From Sulfuritalea sp. (GTDB taxonomy: Bacteria; Pseudomonadota; Gammaproteobacteria; Burkholderiales; Rhodocyclaceae), in assembly GCA_023229545.1 (NCBI GenBank), contig JALNZB010000018.1, positions 1 through 64,000 of the forward strand: DNA of 64,000 bases. The letters are read 5' to 3'. Every line of letters begins with the position of its first letter. The first letter of the stretch is position 1. The notes beneath the pieces were generated by a model. The model had not been told where the DNA came from. It ran no database searches and was given only the letters and a program-made list of their open reading frames with translations. Of this stretch, positions 6,854 to 14,950 are shown piece by piece. Position numbers and translations under genes: made by a program.

Positions 6854-9250
6854 ATGGAAAAATGTGTTGGCCGTTTTGAAATTCGTCGCGAGCTCGGACG
6901 TGGCGCCCAGAGCGTCGTCTATCTCGGCTGGGATCCTCAGTTGGAGCGCGAGGTGGCCATCAAGACGCTGCATTTTGCCCACGCCGATGCGCGGCGCAAT
7001 AGTGCCCTGATTGCCGAGGCGCGCGCCGTCAGCCGTCTGCGTCACCCCAATTTGGTCCCGATTTTCGATGTCGGCGAGGAGGATGGCGATCCATATCTGG
7101 TATTCGAACTCGTCGATGGTCCCAACCTCGCCGAACTTATAGCCAGGGAGGGGCGCATTGGCCCTGCGCGCACCGCCGACCTGATGCGTCAGGTGATCGA
7201 TGCGCTGGCGATGGCCCACGCCGCAGGGATCATTCATCGCGACTTGAAACCATCCAACATCCTGATCGACTCGCAAGGCCGGCCGCGCGTGATGGATTTC
7301 GGCATTGCCACGCGTCTGGACGCTACCGATGTCGAAAAGCAGCAGGTAGGTATTTCCGGCACACTTAAATATCTGGCGCCCGAATATGTCGATGGTCGCC
7401 AGGTGGGCGAAAAAACGGATATCTATGCCGCCGGGCTGGTGATGGTCGAAATGCTCGCGGGCAAGCCCTGGGCGCGGGGCGACACTTCGGCGGCCATTAT
7501 TCATCAGATTTTGAACGAGCCAGTCGCGCTGCCCGCCGATGTGAGCATCGACAATCAGCTCGCCAGTATCGTTCTGATGGCCTGCGCCCGCGATCCGGCT
7601 TTGCGCACGGCCAGCGCGGCACAGATGAAATCGCAACTGGACGACTATCTTGGCGCCGCAGCCACGCCCATCGATACTCCGGAAGAAGCAGAGTCCAGAA
7701 AAAAGGACACGCTGGAATTCCTGATGCGCCGCATGAAACACAAAACGGATTTCCCGGCGCTGTCGGATTCGGTGTCGGCGATCAACAAGCTGACGCGCTC
7801 CGACAAGGAAAGTATTAACAGGCTTTCCAATACCATTCTCAAGGACTACGGCCTGACCAACAAGATTCTTCGTTTGGTTAACTCGGCTTATTACCGGCGG
7901 TCGGGTGGCGGCACCATCAGTACCATCTCGCGCGCCGTGATCGTGCTTGGTTTTGATGCCCTGCGCAACATCGCCGTTACGGTTTTGTTGTTTGAGCACA
8001 TGCAGGACAAGGGCAGTGCGCGCGAACTGAAGGAAGCCTTTTTGCGCGCCAACCTTGCCGGTACCCTGGCGCGCGCCGCCAGCAAGCAGTTTATGGCTAA
8101 CGAGGCTGAAGAAGCCTATGTCTGCGCCCTGTTTCATAGTGTCGGTCAACTGTTGGCACAGTTTTATTTTCCCGAGGAAGTGGCCGAGATTCGCAAGGTG
8201 ATGCTGCAACGGAACTGCAACGAGGAAATCGCCTCCGCCCAGGTGCTGGGCCTGTCGTTTTCGGAACTGGGGATTGGCATCGCTCGCCACTGGGGGTTTC
8301 CCCCGGCGCTCATCAGCAGTTTGCGGCCTTTGCCGGAAGGCGCCATCAAGAAACCGGCGACGCACGAGGAGGCGCTGCGGGTCGTCGCCGGTTTCGCCAA
8401 CGAGATGTGCGCCGCCATTGCCTCGGTGCCGAAGGAGCAGAGGGGCGAAGCGACGCGCGCAGCGCGTGAACGCTTCATTTCCTCCATGAAGTTTTCCGAC
8501 AATCAGTTGCAGGAAGTACTGGAACAGTCGCTGAAGGAACTCGGTGAACTGGCGACAATTCTTCATGTCAATCTGACCCAAAGCCCCTTTGTTCGCCATG
8601 TCAAGGCATGGACCGGCGAGCGTCACGAAACACCGGTTTCAGAAGAGACCAAGGCGCTTGATCGAACCGTGTTGGGCGACACTATGGTGCCCGATCAGAG
8701 CGAGCCCGGCGAGCTGAGCGTCGATGGCCTGCCGGACGCGGCGCAGGATATTCTGGCCGCCGGCATCCAGGACATCAGCAACTCGCTGGTGGATGATTTT
8801 TCCTTGAATGACGTGCTGCGCATCACGCTCGAAACCATGTACCGCGCGATGGGGTTTCAGCGGGTCTTGCTGTGCCTGAAAGATCCCAAGACCGGCAGCA
8901 TGGTGGGACGTTTCGGCTTTGGTGCGGACACCAATGAAGTGGCGCGCAAGTTTCGCTTCCCGCTGGCGGATGCGCCCAACGTGTTCCAACTGGCCATCAG
9001 CAAGGGTGTGGACATCATCATCGCCGATGTCGATGCGCCGAAGATTGCCAGCAAGATTCCCGAGTGGTACCGCAATGCCGTAATTGCCAAGACCTTCGTC
9101 TTATTGCCGCTGCTGATCAAGGGCAACGCGGTGGGGCTGATCTACTGCGATCGCGACAAGGCCGGCAGCATCGTGATTCCCGAAAAGGAATTGTCCCTGC
9201 TGAAAACCCTGCGCAATCAGGCCATTCTGGCAATCAAGCAATCCATGTGA
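6854..9250 (+). CDS. Ser/Thr protein kinase - HDOD - GAF fusion protein
   Basis: A 798-residue cytoplasmic signalling protein. Residues 7-265 form a Hanks-type kinase with a Gly-rich loop (GRGAQSVV), VAIK lysine K37, catalytic HRDLKPSN (D130, K132, N135) and DFG (D148), so it should be active. Residues about 295-490 form an HDOD domain (FPALSDSVSAINKL... ILRLVNSAYY...ALFHSVGQLLAQ), a degenerate HD-type output fold. Residues about 660-795 form a GAF-like sensory domain (FQRVLLCLKD...LPLLIKGNAVGLIYCDRD). The start is ATG 6854. The gene stands alone, divergent from the DUF465 gene. A kinase that phosphorylates its own HDOD output under GAF control is the simplest reading. Confidence 0.92.
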   Translation: MEKCVGRFEIRRELGRGAQSVVYLGWDPQLEREVAIKTLHFAHADARRNSALIAEARAVSRLRHPNLVPIFDVGEEDGDPYLVFELVDGPNLAELIAREGRIGPARTADLMRQVIDALAMAHAAGIIHRDLKPSNILIDSQGRPRVMDFGIATRLDATDVEKQQVGISGTLKYLAPEYVDGRQVGEKTDIYAAGLVMVEMLAGKPWARGDTSAAIIHQILNEPVALPADVSIDNQLASIVLMACARDPALRTASAAQMKSQLDDYLGAAATPIDTPEEAESRKKDTLEFLMRRMKHKTDFPALSDSVSAINKLTRSDKESINRLSNTILKDYGLTNKILRLVNSAYYRRSGGGTISTISRAVIVLGFDALRNIAVTVLLFEHMQDKGSARELKEAFLRANLAGTLARAASKQFMANEAEEAYVCALFHSVGQLLAQFYFPEEVAEIRKVMLQRNCNEEIASAQVLGLSFSELGIGIARHWGFPPALISSLRPLPEGAIKKPATHEEALRVVAGFANEMCAAIASVPKEQRGEATRAARERFISSMKFSDNQLQEVLEQSLKELGELATILHVNLTQSPFVRHVKAWTGERHETPVSEETKALDRTVLGDTMVPDQSEPGELSVDGLPDAAQDILAAGIQDISNSLVDDFSLNDVLRITLETMYRAMGFQRVLLCLKDPKTGSMVGRFGFGADTNEVARKFRFPLADAPNVFQLAISKGVDIIIADVDAPKIASKIPEWYRNAVIAKTFVLLPLLIKGNAVGLIYCDRDKAGSIVIPEKELSLLKTLRNQAILAIKQSM

Positions 9251-9262
9251 TTTCCTGATGGT

Positions 9263-9694
9263 TCAACTGGCGATGTACTGCTCCAGTTGCTTGATCAGGA
9301 ACGCCTGCTGCGACATGGTTTCCTGGACGAGATCGCCGAGGGATATCACGCCGATCACGTGCTGGTCGGCGTCCATTACCGGCATGTGGCGAATGTGCCT
9401 GTCGGTCATCAGCGCCATCGCCTCGTCAATCGTCTGTTCGGGACGGCCATAGAACACTTTCGTCGTCATGATGTCCGACATTGGGGTCTCGCGCGACGAT
9501 TTGCCAAGAAGAACCACCTTGCGGGCGTAGTCGCGCTCGCTGAAGATTCCAACAAGTCGTTCATCGCGCATGACCAGTACGGCGCCGATACCATGTTTCG
9601 CCATGAGTTCCAGTCCGGACAAAACGGTGCTATCGGGCGAAACTGAAATCGGTGTACGCGGATGCTCGTCAAGCAATTGTTTTAATGTTTTCAT
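9263..9694 (-). CDS. CBS-domain pair protein
   Basis: A 143-residue protein made of two CBS motifs (about 8-65 and 75-135), ending in a short helix. CBS pairs bind adenine nucleotides such as AMP, ATP or SAM and act as energy sensors. A very strong ribosome-binding site, AGAGGAGG, lies 7-8 nt before ATG 9694. It is downstream of the diguanylate cyclase gene on the same strand (34-nt gap) and convergent with the kinase-HDOD-GAF gene, whose stop is 12 nt away. No catalytic domain is attached, so it must act on a partner. Confidence 0.9.
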   Translation of the reverse strand: MKTLKQLLDEHPRTPISVSPDSTVLSGLELMAKHGIGAVLVMRDERLVGIFSERDYARKVVLLGKSSRETPMSDIMTTKVFYGRPEQTIDEAMALMTDRHIRHMPVMDADQHVIGVISLGDLVQETMSQQAFLIKQLEQYIAS

Positions 9695-9728
9695 GTCAAT
9701 TCCTCCTCTGATTGTCAGGCCGCCCGCA

Positions 9729-11528
9729 TCATGCCGGAATTACACGGTTCTTGCCAGCCCGTTTAGCCAGGTACATGGCTTCGTCGGCGCGCTTCAAGGC
9801 GTCGTAGGGCGTTTCCTCATTCCTTAGTTCGGCGACGCCGCAACTGAAGGTGATGAGCACCTTGTCGTTATTATGCAGGAAGAATTGGCGTGTGAGTTCG
9901 CGCTGCACCCGGACCATGGCGCTGACGGCGTCATCGATTGGCGTATTGGGCAGCAGGACGACGAATTCTTCGCCGCCGTAGCGGGCCAGCGTGTCCTGCG
10001 GACGGATGGCTTCGCGCGTAACCTGCGATAGATGCACCAGCGCCGCATCGCCCGCAGCATGACCCAGGCTGTCGTTGAGTTTCTTGAAGTTGTCGATGTC
10101 CAGCATCGCCAGGCTGAGCGATCCTCCATGGCGGCGGGCACGGGCGACTTCACTTTCCATCGATTCATCCATGCCCTTGCGGTTAAGCGCTCCTGTCAGC
10201 GGGTCATAACGAACCAGTTCGCTGGCATGCGCCAGTTCACTCTGGAGACGGGTCACTTCGCGCTCCGCATCGTCGACCCTGGCTCGCATTACGGTCATTT
10301 CGTCGCGTGAGCGCGCGGCGTTGATCTGGACGGTGCGGGTTTCCCGCATAACTTCGTCCAGTACATCCGACAGATCGGCGATGTCGTTGGCCTTGCTGAT
10401 TCTCTCCGCGAAGGTCTCGATCTTGTCGTGATATCCGCTGGTCGCTTCCGAGAAATCGCCAAGTCGGTCGACGAAGGTGGCGAGCATCAGCTTGAGTCTG
10501 TCCTGAGCCTCGCTCAAACTCTTCTTGAGCGAACTTTGCTTGACGATGACATCCTTCATGCGGCGCTCGACATCGTCAAGTCGACGTAGATTGATGGGCT
10601 CGTTCACCAGCTCGCGGATCACGCTGATCTGGCCCGTCAACCAGTGATCATCCACCACCAGTTCGCTGACGTTATCGATAATAAGATGCACCAGATGCAG
10701 CAGGGCGGACTTCAGTTCCGCCTGATCCTCGGCAACATATTGTGCGCGATAACCGAGTTTCTTCAGGCGACCGGCGAGGGCACCGAGTTCCCCTGCGTTA
10801 TGCGCCGCCCGGACCGCCTCGGCAATTTCGGTCGACTCGCGCGCCAGTTCCGGGTTCTCGGCCAGCACGATCGACAGGGTGTTGTCGAGCAATTGGGCAA
10901 TCAGATCCTGAAGTTCGCCAATGTCGCCGCGTTCTGCCGGCTGTTCGTACGTAGCCGCGCCCCCCGTATGCCGCGTTCCCGGCCCTGCCTGTGACGCGGG
11001 AGATGAGGACGACGCCTCGGGTATTACGCCAGACACCAGTTCGGTGTTGTCGCCTACAGGCGTGTGCGACCACGAGCGAACCGCCGACTGCAGGCGCGAA
11101 AACAGCAACTCAGGGGTGCCGGAGACAGCCAGCACGTGCTCCACCGTTTCCTTCTTCTTCGCCGCCGTCAGTCCGGCATGATGGGTGTCGAACTGCTGTA
11201 TCAACTCCCGGATCAGCGTCGACCAGGCCAGCGGCTCCGCACCGGATTTTCCAAGCAGATCGGTCAGTGCCGCGCCAAAGCTTTCCCAGTTGCCGGCGGC
11301 GATGGCGGTCTCGAACTGTCGGGCAAAACGGACTTGCTCCGGGGTGGCTCGCGGCAATGACGCGTGCAAGGCCTTGAGCGAACGTTCCGGAAAAGGCTCG
11401 ACGATCTGGGAGCCCGTGATGTCGTGATATATCGTGCGGTAATTGTCGGGCGTCGGTGGCGTCTTGTTCACTGCCAGGCGCCGCAACGTCTCGCGAGCAA
11501 TCTCCGAAGGCTGGGTGGGCTTGGCCAT
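9729..11528 (-). CDS. GGDEF diguanylate cyclase with long N-terminal region
   Basis: A 599-residue protein. The N-terminus (ETLRRLAVNKTPPTPDNYRTIYHDI) matches a conserved head found on many betaproteobacterial cyclases. A long helical, coiled-coil-like region (about 320-440) leads into the GGDEF domain. The A-site reads GGEEF at about residue 518 and the I-site RPQD lies five residues before it, so product inhibition is expected. No transmembrane segments are seen, so it is cytosolic. It is 6 nt downstream of a NarL-type regulator and forms part of the run HK-RR-DGC-CBS, which points to control by that two-component system. Confidence 0.93.
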   Translation of the reverse strand: MAKPTQPSEIARETLRRLAVNKTPPTPDNYRTIYHDITGSQIVEPFPERSLKALHASLPRATPEQVRFARQFETAIAAGNWESFGAALTDLLGKSGAEPLAWSTLIRELIQQFDTHHAGLTAAKKKETVEHVLAVSGTPELLFSRLQSAVRSWSHTPVGDNTELVSGVIPEASSSSPASQAGPGTRHTGGAATYEQPAERGDIGELQDLIAQLLDNTLSIVLAENPELARESTEIAEAVRAAHNAGELGALAGRLKKLGYRAQYVAEDQAELKSALLHLVHLIIDNVSELVVDDHWLTGQISVIRELVNEPINLRRLDDVERRMKDVIVKQSSLKKSLSEAQDRLKLMLATFVDRLGDFSEATSGYHDKIETFAERISKANDIADLSDVLDEVMRETRTVQINAARSRDEMTVMRARVDDAEREVTRLQSELAHASELVRYDPLTGALNRKGMDESMESEVARARRHGGSLSLAMLDIDNFKKLNDSLGHAAGDAALVHLSQVTREAIRPQDTLARYGGEEFVVLLPNTPIDDAVSAMVRVQRELTRQFFLHNNDKVLITFSCGVAELRNEETPYDALKRADEAMYLAKRAGKNRVIPA

Positions 11529-11534
11529 GTCTTG

Positions 11535-12176
11535 TTATTCCGCCAGCCCGTGCTGGAGGCCGTAACGAATCAGTTCCGCAGTGCTCTTGAGCCCCATTTT
11601 TTCGAGCAGACGGGCGCGGTAGGTACTGACGGTGGCAACGCCCAGGTTAAGCTTTTCGGCGATTTGCGTCAGCGTATTCCCAGTGGAGATGAGCACCAGC
11701 ACCTGGTATTCGCGATCGGTGATTCGTTCGTGTGGCGACTTTTCGGTGTCTTCGGAAATCGCCTCCGCCAGTTGCTGGGCGACAGCCGGGCTGAGGTATT
11801 TCTTGCCCGAGGCTACCTGACGAATCGCGGTGACCAGTTGTTCGGGCGCGCTCTGCTTGGTGAGGTAGCCCGAGGCGCCGGCCTTGAGCGCGCGCACCGC
11901 GTATTGTTCCTCGGGATGCATGCTGAGAATCAGTACCGGCAGACGCGGGAATTCCTTTTTCAACTGTTTCAGCGTATCGATGCCATTGCGGTTCGGCATC
12001 GATACGTCGAGCAAAAAGACATCCCATGTCTGCTGGCGGGCAAGCAGCAAGGCTTCCGCGCCATCGTCGGCTTCGCCGGTGACGAGCAAATCCTCGGTTT
12101 CGGAAAGAATTTGTTTGAGACCCTGCCGCACAATGGCATGGTCATCAGCAATAAGAACGTGGATCTTGTCGGCCAT
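11535..12176 (-). CDS. NarL/FixJ-type response regulator
   Basis: A 213-residue regulator. The receiver domain has D11/D12, phosphoacceptor D57 (VFLLDVSMP), and a Lys in GYLTK. The LuxR-type helix-turn-helix occupies about 148-208 (ITDREYQVLVLISTGNTLTQIAEKL...VSTYRARLLEKM). It is 60 nt downstream of the histidine kinase and 6 nt upstream of the cyclase gene, so kinase, regulator and cyclase are probably one signalling unit. This architecture resembles UvrY/GacA and BvgA-type regulators. Confidence 0.93.
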   Translation of the reverse strand: MADKIHVLIADDHAIVRQGLKQILSETEDLLVTGEADDGAEALLLARQQTWDVFLLDVSMPNRNGIDTLKQLKKEFPRLPVLILSMHPEEQYAVRALKAGASGYLTKQSAPEQLVTAIRQVASGKKYLSPAVAQQLAEAISEDTEKSPHERITDREYQVLVLISTGNTLTQIAEKLNLGVATVSTYRARLLEKMGLKSTAELIRYGLQHGLAE

Positions 12177-12181
12177 GGTTA

Positions 12182-12224
12182 AAACACTTTAGTGTTTCAG
12201 AGCAGGCTAATGCCGCAAAGCGGC
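12182..12224 (-). other. two small inverted repeats in the kinase-regulator gap
   Basis: The 60-nt gap between the kinase stop and the regulator start contains AAACACT-TT-AGTGTTT (12182-12197) and GCCGC-AAA-GCGGC (12212-12224). Neither is followed by a T-run on the minus strand, so they are not convincing terminators. They could stabilise or separate the two cistrons in the mRNA, or bind a regulator. Confidence 0.3.
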
Positions 12225-12236
12225 TTTATGCCGGAA

Positions 12237-13772
12237 CTAAAACAGGTTGCGTTGCAATTCTTCTTCACTCGGAGGCTCCACGCCGGCCTGCTCTGGAACG
12301 CGCAGGATGATGTGAGTGCCGCCGTGCTCCGCGGCGCCGATGAAAAATTCACCGGCCAGGCTCAATACTCGTTCGCGAATTCCGCGCAGACCAAAGGATT
12401 TCGGCTTCTGCATGTCCGCTTCGGAAATGCCGCGACCGTTGTCCCTGATTTCGAGCAGGATGTTACCGCGTTCGCGCCGCAAACGCATGACCACCAGCGA
12501 TGCGTGCGCATGCTTGGCAATATTGGTCAGCGCCTCCTGGGCGATGCGAAACAGTGCCAGCGAGGTATCCTGCTCCGGTTCGATGGCGTCCTCGTCGCAT
12601 TGCACCCGGCACGGAATGCCAAAACGCTGAGTGAAATCTTCCGCCTGGCACTCAATGGCGGCGGGCAGGCCGAATTCCTTGAGGATGCCGGGGCGCAATT
12701 CGCGGGCTACGCGGCTGGCTGTACTCATCGCCTGGTCAAGCAGGGATTCAATCGAATGAGCCTTTTCGCGCAGACGGTCGGCGCCTTCCGGCAGCTTGCT
12801 GGCGAGATGCGCCGCTTCGATCTTGAGAAAAACCAGAATGGAGCCGAGTTCGTCGTGGATGTCGCGCGAGATCCTCTCCCGCTCTTCTTCCTTGACAGCC
12901 TCAAGGTGCGTTGAAAGCTCGGCAAGTTGTTGCCGGGAACCGCGCAGCTCTGCTTCACTTTCCTTGCTCTCGGTAATGTTGGTGGCTATGCCGCGCCACT
13001 CGACGACGCCTGAATCGAAGCGATGGGGCGTCGAACGCAGGTTGATCCATTTCTGCCGGGCGCGGCCACGGGTGTGGCCTTCCCAGTTGAGCAGCGTGCC
13101 CTTGGCGGCCGACTCGCGCAGGGCGTTTTCAAGGTTTTTCCGTCTTTCGGCATCAAAGGCGTCGAACAGCCTGCCTGCCGAAGCCAGCAGATCCTGCTGC
13201 TTGAAACCGAAGAGTTTTTGGCAGCCTTCACTGACAAACAGAAAGCGGAATTCGCCCTCGGCATCGCGACGCAGATGAAACAGCATGCCCGGCAGGTTGG
13301 AGGCCAGTGCTTCAAAACGCGCCTGGCTCTCGTTGAGCATTTCCAGCGCGGCGCGGTGGTCGGCGCGGTGTCGGGATTCACGGACTTCGCGCTCGACCGC
13401 CGGGATGAGGCGTTCGAGCCGGTCGGCATCGATCACGTCACGCGCACCCGCCTTCATCGCGCGTTGCGTGCCGCGTTCGTCGTTGGGACCAGCAACAAGA
13501 ATCAGGGGCAGGTCGAAGCCGGATTCATCGATCTGCCGCACAGCGGCTTGCACCGACAGTGAGGAAACGCCAGGAATGTACAGCACGGCGTCCCACGGCT
13601 GATCGCGCAAAGCGGTGCGCAACCCGGCGGGCGTACCGATCCGATGCAAATTGCATGATTTGTCCGCCTCGGCAACGACCGGGAGCAGGGGCGCCGCGAC
13701 TTCGTCCGATGCGGCGATGACGAGCAGATGCAAGGGCTGACGGGAAGGCGAACTGGCGACCATGAGCAACAC
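12237..13772 (-). CDS. hybrid-like sensor histidine kinase with degenerate receiver and PAS
   Basis: About 511 residues from GTG 13772 (ATG 13763 gives 508; no clear Shine-Dalgarno supports either). The N-terminus (about 13-125) has a receiver-like fold, but the usual phospho-Asp position is occupied by Ile (WDAVLYIPG), so it cannot be phosphorylated normally. A PAS region (about 155-270) is followed by a HisKA_3 domain with H306 in RDIHDELGS. The HATPase_c domain follows (QEALTNIAKHA, DNGRGI, GLRGIRERV). It pairs with the NarL-type regulator downstream. No membrane segment is seen, so it senses a cytoplasmic signal or partner. Confidence 0.9.
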   Translation of the reverse strand: MLLMVASSPSRQPLHLLVIAASDEVAAPLLPVVAEADKSCNLHRIGTPAGLRTALRDQPWDAVLYIPGVSSLSVQAAVRQIDESGFDLPLILVAGPNDERGTQRAMKAGARDVIDADRLERLIPAVEREVRESRHRADHRAALEMLNESQARFEALASNLPGMLFHLRRDAEGEFRFLFVSEGCQKLFGFKQQDLLASAGRLFDAFDAERRKNLENALRESAAKGTLLNWEGHTRGRARQKWINLRSTPHRFDSGVVEWRGIATNITESKESEAELRGSRQQLAELSTHLEAVKEEERERISRDIHDELGSILVFLKIEAAHLASKLPEGADRLREKAHSIESLLDQAMSTASRVARELRPGILKEFGLPAAIECQAEDFTQRFGIPCRVQCDEDAIEPEQDTSLALFRIAQEALTNIAKHAHASLVVMRLRRERGNILLEIRDNGRGISEADMQKPKSFGLRGIRERVLSLAGEFFIGAAEHGGTHIILRVPEQAGVEPPSEEELQRNLF

Positions 13773-13790
13773 TGGATGGGGCGAAGACGA

Positions 13791-13819
13791 AGTTTATAGT
13801 GGATCGGCTCCGCTATAAT
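13791..13819 (+). promoter_or_regulatory. promoter of tRNA-Thr
   Basis: A perfect -10 hexamer TATAAT at 13814-13819 lies 9 nt before the tRNA. The best -35 candidate at 17-bp spacing (AGTTTA, 13791-13796) is weak. Confidence 0.6.
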
Positions 13820-13828
13820 TCAATTTTA

Positions 13829-13904
13829 GCCGGCATAGCTCAGATGGTAGAGCAACCGCCTTGTAAGCGGTAGGTCACCAGTTCGATTCCGGTTGCCGGC
13901 ACCA
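13829..13904 (+). tRNA. tRNA-Thr (anticodon TGT)
   Basis: A 76-nt cloverleaf with encoded CCA. The acceptor stem GCCGGCA pairs with TGCCGGC; the D-loop region is GCTCAGATGGTAGAGC; the anticodon stem-loop is ACCGCCTTGTAAGCGGT with TGT; the T-arm is CACCAGTTCGATTCCGGTTG. It reads ACA codons. A terminator hairpin follows. No integrase gene is next to it. Confidence 0.96.
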
Positions 13905-13912
13905 GTAGTACC

Positions 13913-13939
13913 AAGGCCTCCATTGATGGAGGCCTTTTT
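13913..13939 (+). terminator. rho-independent terminator of tRNA-Thr
   Basis: A perfect 10-bp stem, AAGGCCTCCA and TGGAGGCCTT, with a TTGA loop is followed by further T residues. It lies 8 nt after the tRNA. Confidence 0.9.
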
Positions 13940-13989
13940 CGTCCAGCCATTATTGGGATCGGCGCCACTTTCGGAATTTCTCGGCTGTT

Positions 13990-14018
13990 TCGCCGTGCCA
14001 CCAGCGCCGACTTTCGCC
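13990..14018 (+). repeat. dispersed CCAGCGCCGAC motif, intergenic copy
   Basis: This copy matches the ~29-nt consensus found elsewhere in the window at all but two fixed positions. The core CCAGCGCCGAC is at 14001-14011, followed by TTTCGCC. It lies in non-coding DNA between tRNA-Thr and the small exported-protein gene. Confidence 0.6.
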
Positions 14019-14127
14019 CCGTGACTCCTTGCTCGTGCGACGTAGTTCCTCGTCATCAGCGGTGAATGGGGTAGCATTTATGCGCCGTATCGGATGCAGC
14101 CCCTATCAACTGACTTGGAGAACGACT

Positions 14128-14457
14128 ATGCCTACGACCATAAAGGCGGCCCGGTTCGTCTTGAAATGCGCCTTGATGATGGTTTTCACTTCATCGCTTG
14201 TCGCTCATGCAGCGGCGCCGGTCGTTCCCCCCAAGCCGGTGGTAAAGCCAAAACCCTATCAAACCGCCGTCCAGAACGACGTGACTAGCGCATATCAATA
14301 TCGGACCCGAATTCTTACCGGCAAACCAGATTGCCAACGCTATGCCACAGAGTCCGACGCGGCATTTCTCGACGACAAGATCGACAGTGCGACCAAAGTG
14401 ACGCTGATCAAGAGGATCGGTGCTGAAGCCGAGGCAAGCGGTTGCCTGACGCGTTAA
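14128..14457 (+). CDS. small exported hypothetical protein, 109 aa
   Basis: ATG 14128 is preferred over upstream in-frame starts because TTGGAG lies about 9 nt upstream and the resulting N-terminus is a good signal peptide: MPTTIKAARFVLK followed by a hydrophobic stretch ending VAHAAA, with cleavage likely after AHA. The mature part opens with a Pro/Lys/Val-rich linker (PVVPPKPVVKPKP) and continues as a helical domain with two Cys residues (KPDCQRY, ASGCLTR) that could form a disulfide in the periplasm. I do not recognise the family. It is a single-gene unit between the tRNA and tmRNA. Confidence 0.7.
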   Translation: MPTTIKAARFVLKCALMMVFTSSLVAHAAAPVVPPKPVVKPKPYQTAVQNDVTSAYQYRTRILTGKPDCQRYATESDAAFLDDKIDSATKVTLIKRIGAEAEASGCLTR

Positions 14458-14485
14458 GTAACTTCGCCCCGGACCGGATATAAGC

Positions 14486-14521
14486 AAAAAAATGGCCGCC
14501 GGCTTTCGCTGGCGGCCATTT
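14486..14521 (-). terminator. rho-independent terminator of tmRNA
   Basis: An 11-bp stem (AAATGGCCGCC at 14490-14500 with GGCGGCCATTT at 14511-14521) is followed, on the minus strand, by a run of seven T (A-run 14486-14492 on the plus strand). It lies just downstream of the tmRNA 3' end. Confidence 0.85.
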
Positions 14522-14538
14522 GAATTATGGCAAGTAAA

Positions 14539-14900
14539 TGGTGGAGGCGGCGGGAATTGAACCCGCGTCCATAAGTGCGCCACAGACAGTTCTACATACT
14601 TAGTCGCGTCATTTGATTTAACCCGCAACACGCCGACGGACAGGCTGGTTGCAGACGATTCGCTGGATTTTCGAACCGTGCATCGCGACTCCGCACAGCC
14701 TTAGCCTCTGTAAATGATTCCGATGTAGCTTGCGCTACCTGGCCCAGAAGCAAACCAGTTCGGAAGCCAGCCGCTGTTAAGCGGCTAGAGCGAAACGCTC
14801 GTCGTTGGCAGTTAGTGCTTTCCAGATGGATTTACGAGGTACCCGGATCCTCGGTATGCCCTGCATGCTTTGTCACCCATGTCGAAGCCATGTCGCCCCC
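14539..14900 (-). ncRNA. ssrA: transfer-messenger RNA (tmRNA)
   Basis: About 362 nt with both conserved ends: the 5' end GGGGGCGACATGGCTTCGAC (at 14900) and the 3' tRNA-like end with T-arm GGTTCAATTCC and encoded CCA (at 14539). The tag frame (14809-14777) reads GCC AAC GAC GAG CGT TTC GCT CTA GCC GCT TAA, giving ANDERFALAA, the tag typical of Betaproteobacteria. tmRNA rescues stalled ribosomes together with SmpB. A terminator follows. The two end segments and the tag make this call secure. Confidence 0.97.
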
Positions 14901-14950
14901 GAAGTGGTGCAAATCAGATGGCGCCTGATTCGCAAATTGCAAGCGCGATT

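Noticed and set aside
6800..8626. 608-codon open frame on the minus strand
   Set aside because: It lies wholly opposite the kinase-HDOD-GAF gene, shows no domain motif, and is His/Arg/Gly-rich as expected for an antisense shadow in GC-rich DNA.
13829..14900. tRNA-Thr and tmRNA as attachment sites of a genomic island
   Set aside because: No integrase, no direct repeat of the tRNA or tmRNA 3' end, and normal core genes follow on both sides.
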